Origin: JADLGL01 sp963823045
GTDB taxonomy: Bacteria > Pseudomonadota > Alphaproteobacteria > Rhizobiales > Kaistiaceae
Length of the DNA: 64,000 nt
Assembly: GCA_963823045.1 (NCBI GenBank)
Contig: CAWGKA010000012.1
Coordinates: forward strand, 434,001-498,000
Reading direction: 5' to 3'
Shown here in pieces: positions 8,838-18,312 of this stretch. A program made the translations under genes and the position numbers. Below the pieces are notes generated by a model, which saw only the letters and a program-made list of their open reading frames with translations, did no database searches and was not told where the DNA came from. The number at the start of each line of letters is the position of its first letter. Positions within the stretch are counted from its first letter, which is position 1.

Positions 8838-9359
8838 ATGGCCGATCACGCCGACGGAACCGCGCTATCGGGAAAACCCGCCGCCTTCGGCCCGCGCTTC
8901 GCCGAATCCGAAACATTCCGCTCGCTCTTTCGCGAGGGCATGGCGCTGGTCGAGGAGACGGCCGCCTATCTGGACGGCGACGGCAGGCGCGATTCGAAGC
9001 GGCTCTCGCGTCTGGGCGGCCTGACCTACGCCACCGAATCGATGCGCCTGACCAGCCGGCTGATGCAGCTCGCCTCGTGGCTATTGCTGCAGAGGGCGGT
9101 GAATGAGGGCGAGATGCCGGCCGAACAGGCGCGCCAGGAGCGCTCCAAGGTACGGCTGCGTGGCTTCGACAGCGGCATGTCGGGGCCGGGTTGGGACGAC
9201 CTGCCGGAGCGGCTGCAGGAATTGATCGCGCGTTCCATGCGTTTGCAGGAGCGCATCAAGCTGATCGACGAGGCGATCTACGAGCCCGAGCCGCGGGTGA
9301 CGGCGAATGCGGTGATCGAGCAGATCGGCCGCCTGGAGCGGGCTTTCGAAGGCCGCTAG
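8838..9359 (+). CDS. rcdA: RcdA-family protein (DUF1465), adaptor for CtrA proteolysis
   Basis: In Caulobacter RcdA is a cell-cycle adaptor that works with CpdR and PopA to deliver CtrA to ClpXP. This 173-residue protein contains the family core FRSLFREGMALVEETAAYLD, YATESMRLTSRLMQLASWLL and LQRAVNEGEMPAEQ, all predicted helices of a three-helix-bundle dimer. An in-frame upstream extension to 8733 would start inside the terminator at 8721-8752, so the ATG at 8838 was chosen. The CtrA box ~200 bases upstream fits feedback control, although a terminator lies between. Confidence 0.88.
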   Translation: MADHADGTALSGKPAAFGPRFAESETFRSLFREGMALVEETAAYLDGDGRRDSKRLSRLGGLTYATESMRLTSRLMQLASWLLLQRAVNEGEMPAEQARQERSKVRLRGFDSGMSGPGWDDLPERLQELIARSMRLQERIKLIDEAIYEPEPRVTANAVIEQIGRLERAFEGR

Positions 9360-9374
9360 GCGGCCTCGCCAGGC

Positions 9375-9605
9375 CTACTTCTTATCGCCCATCAAGCCTT
9401 TGAAGCGGCTGTTGAAGCGCGACACGCGGCCGCCGCGATCGACGAGATGCTGGCCGCCGCCGGTCCAGGCCGGATGCGTCTTGGAATCGATATCCAGCAT
9501 CAGCCGGTCGCCTTCGCTGCCCCAGGTCGAGCGCGTCTGGTACTCAGTGCCGTCGGTCATCACGACCGTGATCGCGTGATACTCAGGATGGATGTCTTTT
9601 TTCAT
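9375..9605 (-). CDS. rpmE: 50S ribosomal protein L31
   Basis: This 76-residue L31 starts MKKDIHPEYHAITVVMTDGT and ends FKGLMGDKK. The motif SKTHPAWTGG is the L31 hallmark. It has no CXXC zinc ribbon, as usual for alphaproteobacterial L31. The upstream in-frame extension has no conservation, so the ATG at 9605 was chosen. The gene converges with rcdA and lies just downstream of the MotB-like gene. Confidence 0.96.
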   Translation of the reverse strand: MKKDIHPEYHAITVVMTDGTEYQTRSTWGSEGDRLMLDIDSKTHPAWTGGGQHLVDRGGRVSRFNSRFKGLMGDKK

Positions 9606-9701
9606 GGCGGCGTCCGTGGGGGCTGCGGCTTGAGGTGCGTGAGGGCGCGATATAGCCGCGTGGCCGCCCGGGGGCAAGCGGCGTGTCGCCCCAGGTCCGA
9701 T

Positions 9702-10733
9702 CTAGCGCTCGGTGAGCTTGAGTTCGATGCGTCGGTTCTGGGCGTAGGCGTCCGGCGTCTCGCCGTCGACCAGCGGATCGAATTCGCCGTAGCCAGCGGC
9801 GACGAGATGCTGGGCTGAGACGCCCTCCTGGATCAGCAGTTCGACCACGGATATGGCGCGGGCGGCCGAGAGCTCCCAGTTGCTGGCGAACTCGCCGCCC
9901 GGGCGGATCGGTTGGGCGTCCGTGTGCCCGTTGACCTGCAGTACCCAATCAATATCGTCGGGAATCTCGGTCTCCAACTGACGGATCGCCGACGCCAGCG
10001 CCACGAGCTGCTGGCGGCCTTCATCGTTGATCGTCGCCTCGCCGACGGCGAACAGCACCTCGGACTGGAAGACGAAGCGATCGCCGACAATGCGGATATC
10101 GTTGCGGTCGCCGAGGATCTCACGCAGCCGGCCGAAGAAGTCGGAGCGGTAGCGCGACAGCTCCTCAACCCGCTGTTCGAGCGCGAGATTGAGACGCGTG
10201 CCGAGATCTTCGATCACCAGCTGGTTGTTGGCGTTCTGCTGGTCGGCGATGTCGAGCGCGTTCTGGATGGCGGCGAGCTGATTGCGGAGCGCCTGGATCT
10301 GCGCGTTGAGAATCTCGATCTGCGAGAGGGCGCGGTCCGTCAGCTGCTCCTGGTCGGTGAGTTGGCCCTGGAGCGTCGCGACCTGATTGCCGGCATCCGC
10401 AGCGGCGGTGGTTTGCGTCGCCAGCTGATTTGCCAGCGTGTCGCGCTGGCCTTCGGCAGCGGCAAGGTTCGCCTGCAGCGTAGCGATGGTGTTGTTGAGG
10501 TCGAAATTGTCGGTGCGCTCCATCGCGAGCTGCTGCCCGAGCTCATCGATCTGCGCGCGCAACTGGTTGAGCAGCGTGTCGCGGCCGCTGATCTCGCGCG
10601 ACAGGAAGAACTGCACCAGCGCGAAGATCGACAGCAGGAAGACGAACACCATGAGCAGCGTCGACAGAACGTCGACGAAGCTCGGCCAGTAGTCGATGCG
10701 GCCATGGCTGCGGCGGGCGCGGGCATAGGCCAT
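9702..10733 (-). CDS. MotB/OmpA-like peptidoglycan-binding motor-stator protein
   Basis: The 343-residue protein has one N-terminal membrane helix (residues ~20-43) containing an Asp at 21 in the context PSFVDVLSTLLMVFVFLL, matching the proton-carrying Asp of MotB and ZorB. A long heptad-like coiled coil rich in Gln/Leu (residues ~50-195) follows. An OmpA-type domain (residues ~210-343) carries NGHTDAQPIRPGGEF and SNWELSAARAISVVELL, the peptidoglycan-binding loop. It lies 3 bases downstream of its MotA-like partner. The pair should make an inner-membrane ion-driven unit anchored to the cell wall. Its task is unknown, and no flagellar genes are nearby. Confidence 0.82.
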   Translation of the reverse strand: MAYARARRSHGRIDYWPSFVDVLSTLLMVFVFLLSIFALVQFFLSREISGRDTLLNQLRAQIDELGQQLAMERTDNFDLNNTIATLQANLAAAEGQRDTLANQLATQTTAAADAGNQVATLQGQLTDQEQLTDRALSQIEILNAQIQALRNQLAAIQNALDIADQQNANNQLVIEDLGTRLNLALEQRVEELSRYRSDFFGRLREILGDRNDIRIVGDRFVFQSEVLFAVGEATINDEGRQQLVALASAIRQLETEIPDDIDWVLQVNGHTDAQPIRPGGEFASNWELSAARAISVVELLIQEGVSAQHLVAAGYGEFDPLVDGETPDAYAQNRRIELKLTER

Positions 10734-10736
10734 CGG

Positions 10737-11765
10737 CTATTCCGCGGCCGGCGATTTCAGAGCTTCGGCAATGACTTCGAGCAGATCGTGAATCTCACGC
10801 TGCTGCTCGGCCTGGGTCTCGACCCAGCTGCGAACGACCTGCTGCTCGCTGCGCATATGTTGCACGAGACCCTGGATGCCTTCGGCGAGATTGGCCATCG
10901 CTGTCGTCGCCCGTTGCGTCGTGGCGTTGGCGGCGACGCCGCCCGCTTCCTGCACGACGCGGGACAGGCGCTCGACGACGACACGGAGGTCCTCGGCCGT
11001 GGTAACGCCGACAGTGTCCATCGCCGTCGGGTCGAGGTCGGCGACCGTCGACAGCCAGTCTTCGAGGTCGTTGTAGAAAACGCTCTGCGCCTGGCCGGCC
11101 TGGAGGTCGAGGAAGCCGAGGACGAGCGAGCCGGCAAGGCCGAACAGCGAGGACGAGAACGCCGTGCCCATGCCGCCGAGCGGTGCGGAGAGGCCGTCCT
11201 TCAGGCTGTCGAAGATGAGCGCGGTGTCGCCGGTGCTGACGTCGAGCCCGCGGATTGTGTCGCCGACCGCGGTCACGGTCTGCAGCAGGCCCCAGAACGT
11301 GCCGAGCAGACCGAGGAAGACGAGAAGGCCGGTGAGATAGCGCGAGATGTCCCGGTTCTCGTCGAGACGCATCTGAATCGAATCGAGGATCGAACGCATC
11401 GTCTGCGTCGAGATCGCCATGCGCCCGAGACGCGCGCCGAGAAGCGAGGCCATCGGCGCCAGCAGCACCGGCGGCCGGCTGACCTCGATGCCCGGCTCGG
11501 CGACACGGAAGGTGTTGACCCAGCGAATCTCAGGAAAAAGCCGGACGACGTGCCGGAAGGCGAGCAGGATGCCGATGAGGAGAACGGCGATGATGAGGCC
11601 GTTCAGCCCCGGGTTGGAGTTGAAGGCGTTGAGGACCTGCTCGAAGAGGATGACGACGATAAAGACGACGATCATCAGGAAGATGATCATCCGCCACAGA
11701 TAGACCAGGGGACTTGCCAGCTTGTAGGGATCGTAATCCCGTCTACCCGGCCGCTGGAAAACCAC
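10737..11765 (-). CDS. MotA/TolQ/ExbB-family proton channel protein
   Basis: This 342-residue membrane protein starts with GTG (MVFQRPGRRDYD). It has predicted membrane helices at residues ~22-45 and ~52-70, then a pair carrying YLTGLLVFLGLLGTFWGLLQ and LGGMGTAFSSSLFGLAGSLV, the classic MotA/ExbB pore signature. The C-terminal ~100 residues form a cytoplasmic helical domain. It is cotranscribed with the MotB-like gene 3 bases away. Related pairs occur as flagellar stators, TolQR/ExbBD and the ZorAB part of Zorya defence; no ZorC/ZorD/ZorE partner is present. Start uncertainty is a few residues. Confidence 0.82.
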   Translation of the reverse strand: MVFQRPGRRDYDPYKLASPLVYLWRMIIFLMIVVFIVVILFEQVLNAFNSNPGLNGLIIAVLLIGILLAFRHVVRLFPEIRWVNTFRVAEPGIEVSRPPVLLAPMASLLGARLGRMAISTQTMRSILDSIQMRLDENRDISRYLTGLLVFLGLLGTFWGLLQTVTAVGDTIRGLDVSTGDTALIFDSLKDGLSAPLGGMGTAFSSSLFGLAGSLVLGFLDLQAGQAQSVFYNDLEDWLSTVADLDPTAMDTVGVTTAEDLRVVVERLSRVVQEAGGVAANATTQRATTAMANLAEGIQGLVQHMRSEQQVVRSWVETQAEQQREIHDLLEVIAEALKSPAAE

Positions 11766-11848
11766 GCGCGCTTATCCTCGATTCGCCTCGCTAAGGTGTA
11801 GCGTGAAATGTGGCCGAATCGAAACCGCGTGTGGCGCTTTCCTCTCGG

Positions 11849-12650
11849 TCATCCCCCGGCGCGGGCTTCGGCGAGGTTCTTCAGCAGCAAATGCTGCATC
11901 GTCGGATTGCCGGCGACGACGCTGCCCGTGCCGAGCATATCGCGTCCGCCATCGATATTGCTGACCATGCCGCCGGCCTCTTGCACGAGAAGGAGACCCG
12001 CTGCCATGTCCCAGGCTTCGAGGCCGCGTTCCCAGAAACCGTCAAACCGTCCGGCGGCGGTCCAGGCGAGGTCGATCGCCGCCGCGCCGCAGCGGCGGAT
12101 GCCGGCGACGCGCGTCATCATGTGCGGCAACTCGGCTTTGAATTCCTGGTGGCCGGAGCGGCCGCGATGGGGGATGCCGGTGGCGATCACCGAGTCGGCG
12201 AGCTCGGAGCGTTGCGCGACGCGGAGGCGGCGGTCGTTGAGGAACGCGCCCTGGCCCTTTTCGGCTACGAAGAGTTCGTTCGACACCGGATTGAAGACGA
12301 CGCCGGCGACGATCTCGCCGTCGCGCTCCAGCGCGATCGAAATGGCGAAGATCGGAATGCCGTGGAGGAAATTGGTGGTGCCGTCGAGCGGATCGATGAT
12401 CCAGCGGTGCGACTTGTCCTTGCCTGCGACGACGCCGGTTTCCTCCGTCAGGAACGGATAGCCGGGCCGGGCCTTCTCAAGCTCGGCGATCAATGTGGAT
12501 TTCGGCCTTGCGGTCAGCGGCGGTCACGAATTCGCCCGGACCTTTCACCGAGACCTGCAGATTCTCGACTTCGCCGAAATCGCGGGAAAGCGTGCGGCCG
12601 GCCTTGGTGGCGGCCTGAACCATGACATTGAGAAGTGCGCTGCGCGGCAT
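11849..12650 (-). CDS. suhB: Inositol-1-monophosphatase family protein, frameshifted
   Basis: SuhB-type phosphatases hydrolyse inositol monophosphate or related sugar phosphates using Mg2+. The N-terminus reads MPRSALLNVMVQAATKAGRT, with VTAADRKAEIHI. After a one-base break at ~12490 the other frame gives IAELEKARPGYPFLTEETG (metal-binding EE), WIIDPLDGTTNFLHGIPIFA (the metal-binding DPLDGTTN box) and the C-terminal signature EAWDMAAGLLLVQEAGG. Length is 802 bases (3n+1) from natural start to stop. It lies at the 3' side of the gap-pgk-fbaB cluster. Confidence 0.92.
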
Positions 12651-12759
12651 GATTGACGGTGCGGTTGGAAGGCCGGTCGAGGAGGCCGGTGGCCGAAAGG
12701 AAGGACGGCAAGAAGGAAAGCACGGCCTGTCGAGCACAAAGGCCGGCCGCTTGGCAAGG

Positions 12760-13867
12760 CTACATTTCGCGGGCGGCTTCCAAGCGCGGCCTGCTGCTCG
12801 TCCGCCGTCAGCTGAGTGAAGAAGTCCGACAGCCAGGGATCGTCGAGGCCGGCGGCACGGGCGAGCAGGTAGTTCTTGCCGGCTTCGACGCTGTTCTGCT
12901 CGACGCCGGCGCCGACGGCGAGCACCTGCCCGTAGCGCACCTGGCCAACCGGGTTGCCGGCCAGGGCCGCGCGACGGAACCACAGAGCCGCCTCCGTCTC
13001 GTTGGCCTCCGCGCCGATGCCGTTGAAGAGCCGGATGCCATATTCGATCTGGGCGGCGACAAGGCCGGCCCCTGCTGCGCGCGCAAGCCAGCGATTGGCG
13101 ATCTCATTGCTGAGGATGACGCCCTGACCCTGCTCGTAGAGGAGGGCGAGCTGATATTCGGCTTCGGGAATGCCCTGTTCGGCGGCTTGGCCAAGATAGT
13201 CTGCCGCCTTGGCGAAGTCCTGTTCGCGAACGCCGTCCTCTTCGAGATAGAGGAGGCCGATATTGTATTGCGCGTCGGCGATGCCCTGTTGGGCGGCGGC
13301 TTCGAAATAGTCGGCGGCCTTGGCGCGATCCTCCGGTACGCCGGCGCCGGCGATATAGGCGAGGCCGGCCTGCAGCTGCGCGTTGGGATCGCCCGCTTCG
13401 GCGGCGCGCTCGAACCAGCCCGCGGCCGCGGCTAGATCCTGGGGAACTCCATAGCCCTCGGAATAGATGATGCCGGCGAGGGTCTGCGCGGCGACATTGC
13501 CGTCTTCCGCGAGCGGCAAAGCAAGGTCCAGCGCGTCGCGGAAGTGATAGAGCTGGTAGGCCTCGTAGGCGCGGTCGGCCGGCGTCGCTTCCGGCGCTGC
13601 CGCGGGCTCCGCTGCGCCGGAGGCGGGCGTGCCGGCGTCCGAAGCAATTGCCGGCGCGTCCGCCGACGCAGCAGGGGTTTCGACAGGCGTCGCGGGTTCG
13701 TTTGCGGTGTCGGTCTCGGCGACGGGGGCCGAGACATCGGGCGCGGCAATGTCTGCAACATTCGCGTCATCATCGCCTGAGGTCGACGACAGCAGATAGA
13801 CGACTGTGGCGATGATCGCCAGCGCGACGAGCGCGGCCACGAGGATGATCGCAGTTCTGCGGTTCAT
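12760..13867 (-). CDS. Sel1-repeat membrane-anchored protein, frameshifted near its end
   Basis: The protein starts MNRRTAIILVAALVALAIIA, a signal-anchor helix (residues ~6-27). An Ala/Pro/Thr/Asp-rich linker follows to residue ~100, then about six Sel1 repeats, e.g. GIIYSEGYGVPQDLAAAAGW, GLAYIAGAGVPEDRAKAADY and ALLYEQGQGV. Sel1 arrays act as solenoid binding surfaces, often in the periplasm. Near 12779 one extra base shifts the frame; restoring it gives LTADEQQAALEAAREM and a stop at 12760, so the apparent read-through into suhB is spurious. Its start overlaps the stop of the thiE-like gene (ATGA). Partners are unknown. Confidence 0.85.
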
Positions 13868-14470
13868 GCCGTCACTTTCGCGTCGAGGAGTGCATTGGCT
13901 TCGGCCACGGCGGCGGCCGGACCGGCGGAATGGTTCCAGACGGCGTTCCTGAGGGCAACGAATTCGATGCCGGCTTCCTGCGCCTGGGCGATGCTGGCGA
14001 TCTCCGATCCGCCCATCACCATCGCCGGGATCTCGAAAAGCGCTGCCCACCAGGCGGCAAGGTCAAAGGCCGGAGCGTGAATCGACGGCTCGTCGTCGCC
14101 GTCGACGACGGCCGAAGAAGACATAGTCGGGCAGCAACTCGCCGAGGACCATGGCGTCGTGGCGCGAGTTGGCGCCGCCCGCGCCAACGATCCCGTCCGG
14201 TCCGATAGCGCGTCTCGCGGCCGCCACGTCCTTTGCTCCGCTTTCGACATGAAGGCCGTCCAGTCCAGGAACGCATCGCTGCCGATGGCGATCGGCGGCG
14301 ACGCCATGGCTTGCTGCGATCGCTCGCGATTGCCTTCGCGTCGCGCAGGGTCTGACGGCGTGAACAGGAGCGAGGCGACATCGCCGGCCGCCAGGGCCGC
14401 CTTCAACGCGTCGGCGAAATTGGCCGACCGGGGCGGGCGGGGCAATGAGACACAAACGGGTACGGACCAT
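13864..14470 (-). CDS. thiE: Thiamine-phosphate synthase (ThiE-like), several frameshifts
   Basis: ThiE joins HMP-PP and HET-P to give thiamine phosphate. The start reads MVRTRLCLIAPP. Scattered across three frames are DALKAALAAGDVASLLF, DGLHVESGAKDVAAARRAIG, ANSRHDAMVLGELLPDYVFFG, DGDDEPSIHAPAFDLAAWWA and PAMVMGGSEIASIAQAQEAG. Together they make a TIM-barrel of about 200 residues with the ThiE-type DGxHV strand. At least four breaks are needed, so the exact sequence is unreliable. Some residues usual in ThiE cannot be verified, and a ThiE paralogue of other function is possible. It sits between fbaB and the Sel1 gene. Confidence 0.7.
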
Positions 14471-14496
14471 GGCGATCGGCAATTCTTTCGGCGTCG

Positions 14497-14516
14497 ACCT
14501 GTCCTATCGGACAGGT
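14497..14516. promoter_or_regulatory. Perfect palindrome upstream of the thiE-like gene
   Basis: Arms ACCTGTCC and GGACAGGT are separated by TATC, located 27 bases before the thiE-like ATG on the minus strand. The size and symmetry fit a dimeric repressor operator. The regulator is unknown. Confidence 0.4.
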
Positions 14517-14575
14517 GAAGCGTTAACCTCGATTTGCCATAGTCGCCGCGGACTTAGGAAGTGGCGGACTGATGA

Positions 14576-14613
14576 ATCGGCCGGTCGGCTCCGGCAGGAG
14601 CGGGCCGGCCGTC
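14576..14613 (-). terminator. GC-rich hairpin downstream of fbaB
   Basis: CGGCCGG and CCGGCCG arms enclose a GC-rich loop just past the fbaB stop. There is no good U-tract in the minus direction, so it may be a weak terminator or processing hairpin. Confidence 0.35.
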
Positions 14614-14626
14614 TCATTTTCGGCCA

Positions 14627-15658
14627 TCAAGCGGCCTCTTTCTCGTCGGCCGCGCTCCATTCGCCGGCGGTAGCGAGGCTGTTCATCTTCGCCCGATGCG
14701 AGAAGGCGTGCTGCGCCGCTGCGACGTTCTCGTGCCTTGCCCTGCCAGGCCATCAGCGCTGCGTGCTGCAGCGCGCGGCCGTAGGAGAAGGAGAGGCGCC
14801 ACGGCGCCGGCCGAGCTGGTTGATCAGCGACAGATGCTCGGTCGCCGCCTCGTCGGACTGCCCGCCGGAGAGGAAGGCGAGGCCGGGCACCGCGGCCGGG
14901 ACGCACGCCTTCATGACCCGCAGCGTCTTTTCCGCCACCTCGCGAGGGCTGGCCTGCTTCGGCGCGTTCTTGCCGGCGATGACCATGTTCGGCTTCAGCA
15001 CCATCTGCTCGAGCTTCACATGCGCCTCATAGAGCGCCTGGAACACCGACTTCAGCGCCCATTCGGTGACCTCGGCGCAGGTGTCGATGTCATGCGTCGC
15101 GGTCGGCCCGTCCATCAGCACTTCCGGCTCGACGATCGGCACGATGCCCGCCTCCTGGCAGAGGGCGGCATAGCGGGCGAGAGCGTGCGCGTTGGAGGTG
15201 ATGCAGTTGCGCGTCGGCCGGCCGGGTCCGATGTCGATGACGGCGCGCCATTTGGCGAACTTGGCGCCGAGATCGCGATATTCGGCGAGGCGGTCGCGAA
15301 GGCCGTCGAGGCCCTCGGTGATCTTCTCGTCGGGCGACAGCGCCAGGGCCTTGGCGCCCTTGTCGACCTTGATTCCGGGAATGGCGCCAACTGCTTCAAT
15401 CAGCTGCGGAATTGGCGTTCCGTCGGCCGCCTTCTGGCGGATCGTTTCGTCATAGAGGATGACGCCGGAGATGTAGTCGCGGAGGGCGATGCCCGAGCGA
15501 AACAGAAGCTCGCGATAGTCGCGCCGCGTGTCTTCCGTCGACGCCACACCGATCTGGTCGAAGCGCTTCTTGATCGTGCCGCCGCTTTCGTCAGCGGCAA
15601 GAATGCCCTGACGCGGCGCCACCATCTTGGCGGCGATCTCTTCCAAGCTGTCGCTCAT
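14627..15658 (-). CDS. fbaB: Fructose-bisphosphate aldolase class I, two frameshifts
   Basis: This Schiff-base aldolase splits fructose-1,6-bisphosphate in glycolysis and joins trioses in gluconeogenesis. The main frame starts MSDSLEEIAAKMVAPRQGIL and contains AADESGGTIKKRFD, RSGIALRDYISGVILYDETI, GIVPIVEPEVLMDG and the active-site lysine strand KLEQMVLKPNMVIAGKNA. Near 14818 one base appears lost (cgccg for cgcccg) and near 14733 one is gained; restoring both gives WRLSFSYGRALQHAALMAWQ and the end WSAADEKEAA with stop at 14627. Full length is ~343 residues, normal for the family. It follows pgk by 48 bases. Confidence 0.93.
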
Positions 15659-15706
15659 TGGCTCCTCTCCGCCCTGGCGCCGGTCGCCACATGCGGACCG
15701 GCGCGA

Positions 15707-16905
15707 TCAAGCCTGACGCAGTGCCTCGACGCCCGGAAGCGCCTTGCCCTCCAGCCACTCCAGGAACGCGCCACCTGCGGTGGAGACATAGCTGAAGCGA
15801 TCGGCAACGCCGGCATGGTTCAACGCGGCAACAGTATCACCACCGCCTGCGACGGAAAGAAGGCCGCTGTTGTCGGTGAGATCGGCGGCATGCCGGGCGG
15901 CGGCGACCGTCGCCTTGTCGAAAGGCGTCAGTTCGAAGGCGCCGAGCGGGCCGTTCCAGACCAGCGTCGCGGCCTTGTCGAAGGTGGCGTTGACGGCCTC
16001 GATCGAGGCCGGGCCGACATCGAGGATCATCGCATCGTCCGGGACGGCGTTGATGGCGACCGTTTCGGTCGGCGGATCGGCCTTGAATTCGCGGGCAACG
16101 ACGGCGTCGACCGGCAGGACGATCTCGCAATTGGCCTTGTCGGCCGCGGCCATGATGCGCCGCGCCGTGTCGGCGAGGTCGGGCTCGGCGAGCGACTTGC
16201 CGACGGCAACGCCCTTGGCGAGCAGGAAGGTGTTGGCCATGCCGCCGCCGATGACGAGCGCATCGACCCTGTCGATGAGGTTCTCGAGGAGATCGATCTT
16301 CGACGACACCTTGGCGCCGCCGACGACCGCGACCACCGGCCGCTTCGGCTGGCCGAGCGCCGCCTGCAGCGCCTTCAGCTCCTTCTCCATCGACCGGCCG
16401 GCATAGGCGGGCAGACGCCGCGCCAGCCCCTCGGTCGAGGCATGGGCGCGGTGCGCGGCGGAGAAGGCGTCGTTGACATAGGCGTCGCCGAGCGCCGCAA
16501 GCGCGTCGATGAAGGCCGTCGTCATTGGCTTCTTCGCCGGCATGGAAGCGTGTGTTCTCAAGAAGCAGCACGTCGCCGGGCGCCATCGCCGCGACCGCCG
16601 CTTCCGCGACCGGGCCGATGCAATCGTCGGCGAAACCGACCGGCCGATCGATCACCTTGGCGATCGCCGAGCGCACCGGCTCCAGCGACATTTCCGGATT
16701 CCGCTTGCCTTTCGGGCGGCCGAAATGGGCAAGCAGGATCACCTTGCCGCCGGCCTCGGCGATGTCGGTGATCGTCGGCGCGGCCGCATAGATGCGCGTG
16801 AGGTCGGAGACCTGCGCCATCCTTCATCGGAACGTTGAGGTCGACGCGGACAAGCACGCGCTTGTCCGCGAAGTCGGCGTGATCGAGGGTCCGGAAATCA
16901 GCCAT
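15707..16905 (-). CDS. pgk: Phosphoglycerate kinase, two frameshifts
   Basis: Pgk transfers phosphate between 1,3-bisphosphoglycerate and ADP. The first fragment reads MADFRTLDHADFADKRVLVR and VDLNVPMKDG. After one inserted base at ~16825 it continues QVSDLTRIYAAAPTITDIAE and VILLAHFGRPKGKRNPEMSL. After a second at ~16535 it gives ALAALGDAYVNDAFSAAHRA, GGAKVSSKIDLLENLI and VAGGGDTVAAL. The span is 1199 bases (3n+2), matching two single-base insertions and ~399 residues, the normal size. It is 8 bases downstream of gap and upstream of fbaB, forming a lower-glycolysis operon. Confidence 0.94.
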
Positions 16906-16913
16906 GGATCAGC

Positions 16914-17923
16914 TTACAGAAGCTTGCCCATCGCCACCGCAGTATCGAGCATGCGGTTCGAGAAGCCCCACTCATTGTCGTACCAGGCCATGACGCGGAC
17001 CAGGCTGCCCTCGATGACCTTGGTCTGATCGAGGGCGAAGTTGGCCGAGTAGGGCGTGTGGTTGAAGTCGCTCGACACCAGCTTCTCGTCGACGATCGAG
17101 ATGACGTTGGCCATCTCCTGCGAGGCGGCGCGCTTCATCGCCTCGTTGATCTCGTCGACCGTCGTCGCCCTCTTGGCGTTGAACTTGAAGTCGATGGTCG
17201 AAACGTTCGGCGTCGGCACGCGGACGGAGACGCCGTCGAGCTTGCCGTTGAGTTCCGGCAGCACGAGGCCGACGGCCTTGGCCGCGCCCGTCGAGGTCGG
17301 GATCATCGACAGCGCCGCTGCGCGGGCGCGGTAGAGGTCCTTGTGCATCTGGTCGAGCGACGGCTGGTCGTTGGTGTAGGAGTGGATGGTCGTCATGAAG
17401 CCGTTCTCGATGCCGACGGTGTCGTTGAGAACCTTGGCCACCGGCGCCAGGCAGTTGGTGGTGCAGGACGCGTTGGAGACGACCATGTGGTCGGCGGTCA
17501 GCTTGTCGTGATTGACGCCGTAGACGACCGTGAGATCGGCACCGGATGCCGGCGCGGAGACCAGCACGCGCTTGGCGCCGGCTTCGAGATGCAGCGGCCG
17601 CCTTCGTCCTTGGCGGTGAAGATGCCGGTGCATTCCAGCGCGATGTCGACATTGAGCTCCTTCCAGGGGAGCTCGGCCGGGTTGCGGATCGCGGTGACGC
17701 GGATCGGGCCGGTGCCGGCGTCGATCAATCGCTCGCCGACGGTCACCTTGCCGGGGAAACGGCCGTGAACCGTGTCATAGCGAAGGAGGTGGGCGTTGGT
17801 CTCGACCGGGCCCAAATCGTTGAGGCCGACCACCTGAATGTCGGTGCGGCCGCTTTCAATGATGGCGCGGAGGACGTTACGCCCAATCCTGCCAAATCCG
17901 TTGATGCCAACGCGAACTGTCAT
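16914..17923 (-). CDS. gap: Type I glyceraldehyde-3-phosphate dehydrogenase, frameshifted
   Basis: Gap oxidises glyceraldehyde-3-phosphate with NAD(P)+. The N-terminal Rossmann segment is MTVRVGINGFGRIGRNVLRA, then VGLNDLGPVETNAHLLRYDT. The frame breaks near 17598-17610, where two inserted bases fit, and continues LEAGAKRVLVSAPASGADLT, the catalytic SNASCTTNCLAP (nucleophile Cys) and AWYDNEWGFSNRMLDTAVAM. The span is 1010 bases (3n+2). It heads the gap-pgk-fbaB operon on the minus strand. The transketolase gene often found upstream in relatives is not present in the next 390 bases. Confidence 0.95.
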
Positions 17924-18312
17924 CCGTCCCTCCCAATCACGTCTGTCGGCGGGTCCTCCCCGACGAAAGGCGGACCTTAGAAACGGTCACAATCCTTTGG
18001 TCAATGCGGCAGGCCCACGCACCAGGATTGCTGCCCGGGTGCCCGATCCATTGTTACGCTGCGCGGTGAGGTCAGTGTCCATCCCCGCCTCGCGCTCCAA
18101 TTAGCAGGTCGGCCGCACAAATCAAACAATTGGCCGCGTGTCGGCGCATGATGCGCTTCGCGGCGGGGTCGATCGGCGGTGGATGTCGTGAACGTGCAGC
18201 ATTGACCTGAAGTTCGCCCGCTGTCACATCTATCAATCGCAAGCCTTTGCCCGGCCTTATTTATGGCGCCTCTCCATAATGGAGGTCTCGGGACCGGCAA
18301 GGGAATAAAAGG
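17924..18312. other. Divergent intergenic region between gap and the DUF4164 gene
   Basis: About 390 bases with no supportable ORF. It must hold the gap promoter (minus) and the DUF4164-zapA promoter (plus). No clear operator, riboswitch or terminator is visible. A short AT-richer patch near 18230-18310 precedes the plus-strand gene. Confidence 0.5.

Noticed and set aside
9702..11765. Zorya anti-phage system
   Set aside because: Only ZorAB-like components exist. Flanking genes are rpmE and an inositol phosphatase gene; no ZorC, ZorD or ZorE-like gene is present.
9912..11801. Very long open frame (629 codons) on the plus strand opposite the MotA/MotB-like genes
   Set aside because: It is the GC-driven shadow of the minus-strand pair; composition is Arg/Gly/Asp-rich without motifs, while the opposite strand encodes clear membrane and OmpA domains.
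14696..16771. 691-codon plus-strand open frame opposite fbaB and pgk
   Set aside because: The minus strand carries unmistakable aldolase and phosphoglycerate kinase motifs; the plus frame has no recognisable feature.
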